Below are positions 58,556-64,000 of a stretch of 64,000 bases of DNA, piece by piece (within the stretch, counting starts at the first letter, position 1; each line of letters opens with the position of its first letter). The position numbers were made by a program, and so were the translations under genes. Source of the DNA: Nemertoderma westbladi (lineage: Eukaryota > Xenacoelomorpha > Nemertodermatida > Nemertodermatidae); NCBI GenBank assembly GCA_032718475.1, contig JAUCBJ010002989.1:45043-109042 (forward strand), in the 5' to 3' direction. The notes under the pieces were generated by a model. The model was given only the letters and a program-made list of their open reading frames with translations, did not search any database and was not told the origin of the DNA.

Positions 58556-61234
58556 CTAACCAACAGCGGCCGCTTGTGGCTTAGGAGTTGGTTGTTTGAG
58601 ACTGAATCCCCCGCCTGTGAACCGTCCCATATTACTCCCTCCCCCAGCGAGACTGGAGGGAGCATCCCCCCTGCCCCCTGCCTCGAGTTGTCTCTCCAAC
58701 CGTTCTCGCTCCTTAATCTGTTGATCCTTCTTCTTTTGCATGTAGTACTTCTTCTTAACCTCCTGCAACTCTCTGGCTAGTCTTTCGATCTCATATTTGT
58801 ATTCCTCAACCTGAGACTCGTACATGTTGAGCTCCGAAGCCATCCCTTTTAACTGCTTCGTTTTCTCTTTTAAAGTCCCTTGGTATATCTGCAACTGTTC
58901 TGCGACCTCCGGCCCAGGCTGCCGAGCCAATATGTGCTTCAACTCAACGTACAACTTCTCTTTCTCCTGTATCAACAGCTCTTTGTCAACAACCTCCTCT
59001 GTCTTTTGAATCAATCGCTTTTGCAACATTTGTATCTTCTGTATCATCTCGTATGTACTCGGATCCGATCCTTCCAACTTCCTCCAACGATGTATGTTCA
59101 TAGGATTCTCTAATTCTTCCTCCAAAGCCTTGCATCGTGTTCTCTCTTTCAGGAGATCTCGTTGTACATGGTAGACCTCCCGACGTAGCTGATCGATGTT
59201 AGAGACATTCTTCATCAGTATCGCCTTCTCCCGCCGCAACTTCTTGATCTCCATTTTCAGGAGTCGGATGTCATCCAACCTCGCCTTGTACTGGATTTCT
59301 CCCTTGTTTAGCGTCGACTGCTGTATCTTTATCTTTTCGTAAAGCAACGCCAACTCGTCATTTCGTCTCACCAACTGTGTCCCAAGGATGTCTCTCTCTG
59401 AGATAACCTGATCTAATTCCTTCTTCTGCCTCATTCTCTCTTGATCAGCATCACCAATGATCTTTAAGAGTTTCCTTTGTTCACTTTCTTGATTCTCTAT
59501 CAATTCCTTCATTGCCTTCTCCTGTTGACGCATTCTCTGTAACTCAGCCTTCAATGCCTCTTTATCTTTCTCAACTCGTTGTGATTCAATATGCTCCTTA
59601 ACCAGGGCAGCTTCTTTAGCTGTAATCTCTTCTTTCAGCTGATCGATCTGGTGGTTCATCACCTTAAGTTTTCGCTTCAACTCAGTAATTTCATCCCGAG
59701 CTTCGATTAAGTTCTTGTTGTAGAGATTCCTGTCAGAACGTACAGCCTCATATAAATTCTGCTGTTGCTTGAATTTGGTTTCCGCTTCAGCAATTTTTTT
59801 CTTGTAATCAAATATCTGCATCTCTCGAACTTTAACCTCTTCCATATGAAGAAGAACTTTCTGCGTGAGCTCGCTAGCTTCATTAATATATCGATCACGT
59901 TCTTTCTCTAGCTTGTATATTATTTTTCTTTGTTTCTGGGCTTCATCTTTGTAGTTGGTAATTTCCTGCTCCAAATTCTTCTTGGTTTGTTCGTGAAGTT
60001 TCACAAGACCCATTTGCTTCTGTGTGGCTGAAGATGCCTTCTGCATGTTTTTGGTGAGAATATCCCGTTCTCGGATCAAGTCATCAATAGATTTCTTATC
60101 CATTTCCGCCTGTTTCTTGTTCATCTCTAAATCACGTTCAAATCCCGCTATTCTCTGTTTCATGCTCTCCCTGTCGCCCTCTACTTCAGCTTTGAGATCC
60201 TCCACAGCTCTTAACTTTCGCGTTATTGCGTCCTTCATCTTGGACAGCTTCTGGCCATCCTGTCTGAGGGCGTTGATTTCATCCTCTTTTAGCTTGAGGT
60301 CAGTGACTTTGGCGCTGTTATCCGCAGCCATCTGATCAGCACTTATCAACTGCGACTCGAAGTCTGACTGTAGCTTTGTGTACCTCGCCAGTAGGATTTC
60401 CTGCTCCTTGGAGATTCGTTCGTTCTGTATCCGGTAATCCTTGACCTGTCCCTCGAGACGTGACATCTCATCACCATATCTCGTATTCTGCTGCCCCATT
60501 TCCTTAATTTCTCTATTTTTAGTTTCCAATTCCTCCTTAGTTTCCCTCAACTCACGTTCCAACTTCTCCTTTTTTCGCAGCTCTCTATGCGCCTCGTTGC
60601 TCTTTGCCTGAATATCCTGTTTCAGCTCGGCGATCTTATTCTCGGCTTGCACTTGATCCTCTTCCAGTTTCTGCTGAGAGAGCTGCGATTCTGTCAGCCC
60701 ATCTCGTAGCTTCACTATCTCTTGGAGCAGATCGTCCCTCTCTAGTGTGAGATCCTCTTTGAGCTTCAGCAGTTCATTGACCGAGTGTTCAGCGCCTCCC
60801 AATCCAGCTCCTTGCTCCACTAACCGAGTAAGATTCGCTATCTCTACCCGCAAACTCTGTATAGTTTCCTTGGCCCTGGACTCCTTATCATGTGCTGCGT
60901 CTACCATCTTCCAGGCTTTCTCTATCTCTTTCTTCAAGCTGTCGATCGTTTGCTTATCCTCCTGGGATAGCTGCATGGCTGTGGATACCTTCGAGGCATT
61001 CGCTACGATCTCTGCGTTTAACTCGCGGCACTTTCCCATCAGCCGCTTCTCAGAGTCGTGGCTCTTCTTCAAGGCCCTCAGGAGTTTCTCATATTCGACT
61101 CTGTATTTCTCGAGACTTCGGTCTCCCATGAGTTCTTGGAGGACCTCCTGAAAGTCCTTCTCGAGGGCCTCGATGGAGGCATCTTCAAACGCGGGTTTCT
61201 CAATGTTGCTCTTCTCTTTCTCAGTGGTTGCCAT
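58556..61234 (-). CDS. CFAP58: Cilia- and flagella-associated protein 58
   Basis: 892 residues in one uninterrupted exon (ATG 61232-61234, context ACCATGG; stop TAG 58556-58558). CFAP58 (CCDC147) is an axoneme-associated coiled-coil protein needed for building motile cilia and sperm flagella. The sequence is almost wholly coiled coil from about residue 25 to 835, with family-typical stretches such as YKDEAQKQRKIIYKLEKERD, MQIFDYKKKIAEAETKFKQQ and NPMNIHRWRKLEGSDP. It ends in the glycine-rich tail GRFTGGGFSLKQPTPKP. Length matches known CFAP58 (about 870). In vertebrates the gene has many introns, but here there are none. The ORF begins 8 nt after the stop codon of UPF0728 in the same exon, so the two seem to share a primary transcript. 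No frameshift or stop is present, arguing against a dead retrocopy. Confidence 0.96.
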   Translation of the reverse strand: MATTEKEKSNIEKPAFEDASIEALEKDFQEVLQELMGDRSLEKYRVEYEKLLRALKKSHDSEKRLMGKCRELNAEIVANASKVSTAMQLSQEDKQTIDSLKKEIEKAWKMVDAAHDKESRAKETIQSLRVEIANLTRLVEQGAGLGGAEHSVNELLKLKEDLTLERDDLLQEIVKLRDGLTESQLSQQKLEEDQVQAENKIAELKQDIQAKSNEAHRELRKKEKLERELRETKEELETKNREIKEMGQQNTRYGDEMSRLEGQVKDYRIQNERISKEQEILLARYTKLQSDFESQLISADQMAADNSAKVTDLKLKEDEINALRQDGQKLSKMKDAITRKLRAVEDLKAEVEGDRESMKQRIAGFERDLEMNKKQAEMDKKSIDDLIRERDILTKNMQKASSATQKQMGLVKLHEQTKKNLEQEITNYKDEAQKQRKIIYKLEKERDRYINEASELTQKVLLHMEEVKVREMQIFDYKKKIAEAETKFKQQQNLYEAVRSDRNLYNKNLIEARDEITELKRKLKVMNHQIDQLKEEITAKEAALVKEHIESQRVEKDKEALKAELQRMRQQEKAMKELIENQESEQRKLLKIIGDADQERMRQKKELDQVISERDILGTQLVRRNDELALLYEKIKIQQSTLNKGEIQYKARLDDIRLLKMEIKKLRREKAILMKNVSNIDQLRREVYHVQRDLLKERTRCKALEEELENPMNIHRWRKLEGSDPSTYEMIQKIQMLQKRLIQKTEEVVDKELLIQEKEKLYVELKHILARQPGPEVAEQLQIYQGTLKEKTKQLKGMASELNMYESQVEEYKYEIERLARELQEVKKKYYMQKKKDQQIKERERLERQLEAGGRGDAPSSLAGGGSNMGRFTGGGFSLKQPTPKPQAAAVG

Positions 61235-61242
61235 GGTATCTG
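61235..61242 (-). promoter_or_regulatory. 8-nt intercistronic gap UPF0728-CFAP58
   Basis: The minus strand reads TACTAACAGATACCATGG: the UPF0728 stop (TAA), then CAGATACC, then the CFAP58 ATG. CAG could be a trans-splice acceptor, or the second cistron may be reached by leaky scanning or reinitiation. TACTAAC resembles a branch-point consensus, but it directly abuts the AG and so could not serve that AG. Confidence 0.5.
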
Positions 61243-61272
61243 TTAGTAAGCCTCGTTAACAGCCTGCAGTGC
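61243..61272 (-). CDS. UPF0728 exon 3
   Basis: Thirty coding bases after a 3' splice site (TTACCTTGTAG/GCACTG), encoding ALQAVNEAY and a TAA stop at 61243-61245. The ending agrees with the usual C-terminus of UPF0728 proteins, and the phase (0) fits exon 2. Confidence 0.85.
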   Translation of the reverse strand, partial: ALQAVNEAY

Positions 61273-62090
61273 CTACAAGGTAAATATAATAATACTTTAA
61301 AATAAATACAGTATAATAAAAAATTAGTAGTTTGTATTCCATGTATAATTATATAATAAAATAATATAATAATAATAATAATAAATAATGAATATATTTA
61401 TATAGCGTCAAATTTACAAACGTACTATAAAGCGCTTTTAATAATCGGTACATGAGATAAAAAATATAAAAACACCAATTACAATGAACAGTCATATATA
61501 AAATACATTCAGTAAAAAATAAATAATGATAATTTTAAGTAATGTAACTAAATTATATTTTGGGTTGAGTATTAGTGTAAAAAAATATCAAAATATATTA
61601 AATTTCAGGTTGAAACAACTATTCTTAGCTATTTTGGCTATTTTAGCTATTTTAGCTATTCTTAGCTATTCTTAGCATTATTAATTTACGAATGGGATAT
61701 ATATTTAAAATTGAGAACATATTTCATTAATCTGAGAGCATTTTAATTGAGGTTAAATTACATTATTTTGTCTACTTTATTTAAAAATAAAAAACGGCAA
61801 TGAAAAATGGTTTGAAAATTACCACCATAAGCAGAAATTTGTTTTTTGTTAAAAGTATGCTTTTATTTAACTCGAATGATTTTTTAACTTTTTACCTTGC
61901 GATCCTATTAGACAGTAGGCCACTATATAAAATATAATATAACAGTATGCAGACAATTAATATAACGACAATTTAAAACTAATTTAAAAACGTATTAATT
62001 TACTGTAGGCTCGGCCTACAGCGAAATTCTACAGCGAAAAGCTTACAAACTTCATGGCTCGACCCATAACAGTAATTGCTACAAACTTAC
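61273..62090 (-). other. UPF0728 intron 2
   Basis: 818 bp, donor GTAAGTTTG at 62090 and acceptor TTGTAG at 61273. It is AT-rich, with an (ATT)n-like stretch near 61355-61390 and a short TTAGCTATTT repeat at 61625-61675. Confidence 0.85.
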
Positions 62091-62245
62091 CTGTTGACAC
62101 AATGAATGCAGTTCGCCGTCACCACCAAAGTCTAAATCTCCGATGTCGCAGGTGAAAACAGTTTCTCCGTTAACAATTAGGTTCACAACGTTACGTTTAG
62201 GAACTCCCTCCAAAAAAACTCGATGTCCAACTTTCTCTAACAACA
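62091..62245 (-). CDS. UPF0728 exon 2
   Basis: 155 nt between acceptor TTTTTTCTTACAG and donor CAG/GTAAGT, encoding the conserved core LLEKVGHRVFLEGVP, NVVNLIVNGETVFTC and DIGDLDFGGDGELHSLC. It is the best-matching part of the protein. The phases (1 in, 0 out) join exons 1 and 3 correctly. Confidence 0.93.
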
Positions 62246-63103
62246 CTGTAAGAAAAAATTGATTTTTATAAAATTCTAACAACAAATAGTATAAATTGCA
62301 AACTCCAATAAACTGTAGTTTGTGACAGATTCCTATTAAACAATCGAATGGCAGTGTTGATATCTGTATTTCGATTAAAGTTTACAGTTTATGTGACTTT
62401 ATTTAGGCCTGCCGTAGAGGTGATATGTATTATTATTATTTATTTATGTGTGTCATTAGCAGGCAATAATGGCGCGCAGACCGCAAATTAAAATAATGAT
62501 ATACAGCGTAAATTGCTCATATATGAAACGAAGTTTTGTTTATTGTTTTGGTTAGAAAACACCGACACCGTAACCTGCCAATTTCCACTAATGTTTTAAA
62601 TTAAATTAAATTAAGTTATTAACTAAACCAACTAACTCTACATACATTATTGGTGGAGACAGGGGGGAAAACTGGACCGCCCCAATATTAAATTCTCACC
62701 AAAACAATAAACTAAACACAATAGAACAGGTTACAGTTTTATTTTTGAGAGTAATCAACTGTTATTTGCGTCCAATTTCCCCTGGAGGAGAGGGATGCAT
62801 TTTTATTGCGTCCAGTTTCTCTCCCCCCCCCCCCCCCCCCCCCTATCTGTATTGGTGTCATTATGCGCCATTAACCTCATACCGGTATATATTTTATTAT
62901 ATATATTTTAAAAAAATATATAAATTGATAAAACCTCGCAGATAGCAATAAAATATATGCTTATGTGATGAACTGAAACAACTTTTATTCTTATTATTAT
63001 GTATATTTGTAACTAACATTGGCTTAACTATAAGTTTACATTGACGTATGTGTTAAATACATGGCTAGCTACGGTACCGGTACAGATATAAGATACAACA
63101 TAC
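62246..63103 (-). other. UPF0728 intron 1
   Basis: 858 bp, donor GTATGTTG at 63103 and acceptor TTACAG at 62246. It contains a 21-base C run (62823-62843 on the plus strand). The short frame over the C run is not a gene. Confidence 0.85.
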
Positions 63104-63197
63104 CTTTAAGTCCCTCTAATCGGTTAGTTCTACGAACAAGAATTCCGCTGGTTACGTAGGGCCCGAACTTGATAGTAACAGATGCATAAGCTGGCAT
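63104..63197 (-). CDS. UPF0728 family protein (C10orf53-like), exon 1
   Basis: First exon of a three-exon gene: complement of 63104-63197, 62091-62245 and 61243-61272, together 92 residues. UPF0728 is a conserved animal family of about 93 residues with no established function. Exon 1 starts at ATG 63195-63197 and encodes MPAYASVTIKFGPYVTSGIL followed by a basic stretch and GLK, ending in phase 1 at a GTATGT donor. The FGPY motif near residue 11 and the FGGDGEL motif in exon 2 are family hallmarks. All splice sites are canonical and the total length agrees with the family. The same transcript appears to carry CFAP58 downstream; co-expression in ciliated cells would be the simple reading. Confidence 0.92.
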
Positions 63198-64000
63198 TAT
63201 AGGCTACATACAGCCCTCAATGTACAATGTAATAATAAACCCGAAATTAGGCCTACAACAATTAACTGAATAATGTAATTACTGATTAATCTACGTTATT
63301 ATTTTACCTAACAAATTCAATATTTGGTACCGTAGTCTACAGTGGTTACCGATGGAGATAACTGAAATTAAACAAAGGCAAACGCAAAATGTCGCACTAC
63401 CGGTCCGGTAGTGTGATAATATTATTACCCCGATATAAATCATTAGGTTACCTTTTATACTGGCTAAAGCTGCCCACGCCAGTTAATTTCAGTATTATTT
63501 ATTTTAAATCAGATGTCGCCGATTACCCTCTATGAAATTGATATATTTTTTCCATCATATGGTAAAATTTGTTATAGATTAAAAAACAAACCAAAACAAT
63601 AGATAATTAAAATCTGAATTAAAAACGGTTTAGGAACATATAAGCGAAGAGTCAGTGTTATAATATATTTACAAAGGTGGGTCGGCGCGTTGCGGATTAC
63701 CCTCTATGCCTACCTACAGAGAACCAACTGTACCTCACTTACCTACCGACAAGTGAATAATATCAACAATCAGGCTTGAATTGTGATGTAGTTACGACGC
63801 TACTGTGTATATGGTTACCATGGTATCGCAAGTGAAGTATTTGAGCCAATCCAATCAATAATGACAAGAAGAAATTAAATTTGGGGTTGATTATCTTACT
63901 AGATCTTGCATTATGCTATCATCTTCTACTTTCGCAATGATTTCTATCTGAAAACAGAATGAAACTGAAGAAATAATACGAAAAGTGAATCAACAACTTG
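63198..64000. other. Region upstream of UPF0728-CFAP58
   Basis: Probable promoter and 5' UTR of the two-gene unit. A donor-like GGTAG/GTAAGTGAG on the minus strand near 63743 could mark a 5' UTR intron, but no matching acceptor was proven. No other coding exon was recognised. Confidence 0.4.

Noticed and set aside
62745-62945. 66-codon plus-strand ORF in UPF0728 intron 1
   Set aside because: Translates a 21-base C run into polyproline and has no other support.
63738-63750. Additional 5' UTR exon for UPF0728 with donor GTAAGTGAG
   Set aside because: A donor-like sequence exists on the minus strand, but no paired acceptor before the ATG exon could be shown.

Overview
The window is eukaryotic, and specifically metazoan. 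It holds spliced and unspliced genes for a ciliary protein (CFAP58), a UPF0728 (C10orf53-type) protein and an MGST3-type MAPEG enzyme, together with BEL/Pao LTR retrotransposons, a long-TIR DNA element and three unrelated satellite/minisatellite arrays. The species cannot be named from sequence alone. Cilia genes, an intronless CFAP58, short introns and a two-gene transcription unit with an 8-nt gap would fit a compact invertebrate genome with operons, such as a tunicate. That is inference, not identification.

Layout. 1-974 is AT-rich with no recognisable gene. 975-21644 is a 37-bp satellite with nested higher-order repeats; it resumes at 33052-34353, because a BEL/Pao element (copy 1, minus strand, 21645-33051) inserted into it. 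Copy 1 has two LTRs that differ by only 6 substitutions and 2 small indels, flanked by a perfect 5-bp target duplication (GTCTG). Its interior is defective: gag-protease is open, but pol and the downstream ORF3 are largely deleted. 34354-39077 is a palindromic element with TIRs of about 2.1 and 1.5 kb. Each arm holds a tRNA-like sequence, a hexamer microsatellite and a TATA box, and the core encodes one C2H2-like acidic protein. 39078-50215 is a second BEL/Pao copy (plus strand), 5'-truncated at the TIR element. It has an intact RT-RNaseH-integrase frame and a large post-pol coding region (ORF3, about 1.4 kaa, broken by one frameshift and one TGA), followed by a 3' LTR.

50216-64000 is host sequence: an intronless MGST3-like gene (minus), a 67-bp minisatellite, a 22-bp satellite containing a 1850-bp tandem duplication, and a minus-strand unit in which three-exon UPF0728 is followed 8 nt after its stop codon by the intronless CFAP58 ORF.

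Most interesting points: (i) the BEL/Pao family carries a very large post-pol ORF with zinc-binding motifs at both ends and no membrane or signal features, so it does not look like an env gene; (ii) UPF0728 and CFAP58 share an exon and look bicistronic; (iii) copy 1 seems to be a recently mobilised non-autonomous derivative; (iv) the palindromic element has different sequences on its two flanks. Nearly all long ORFs inside the arrays are by-products of stop-free monomers, not genes.
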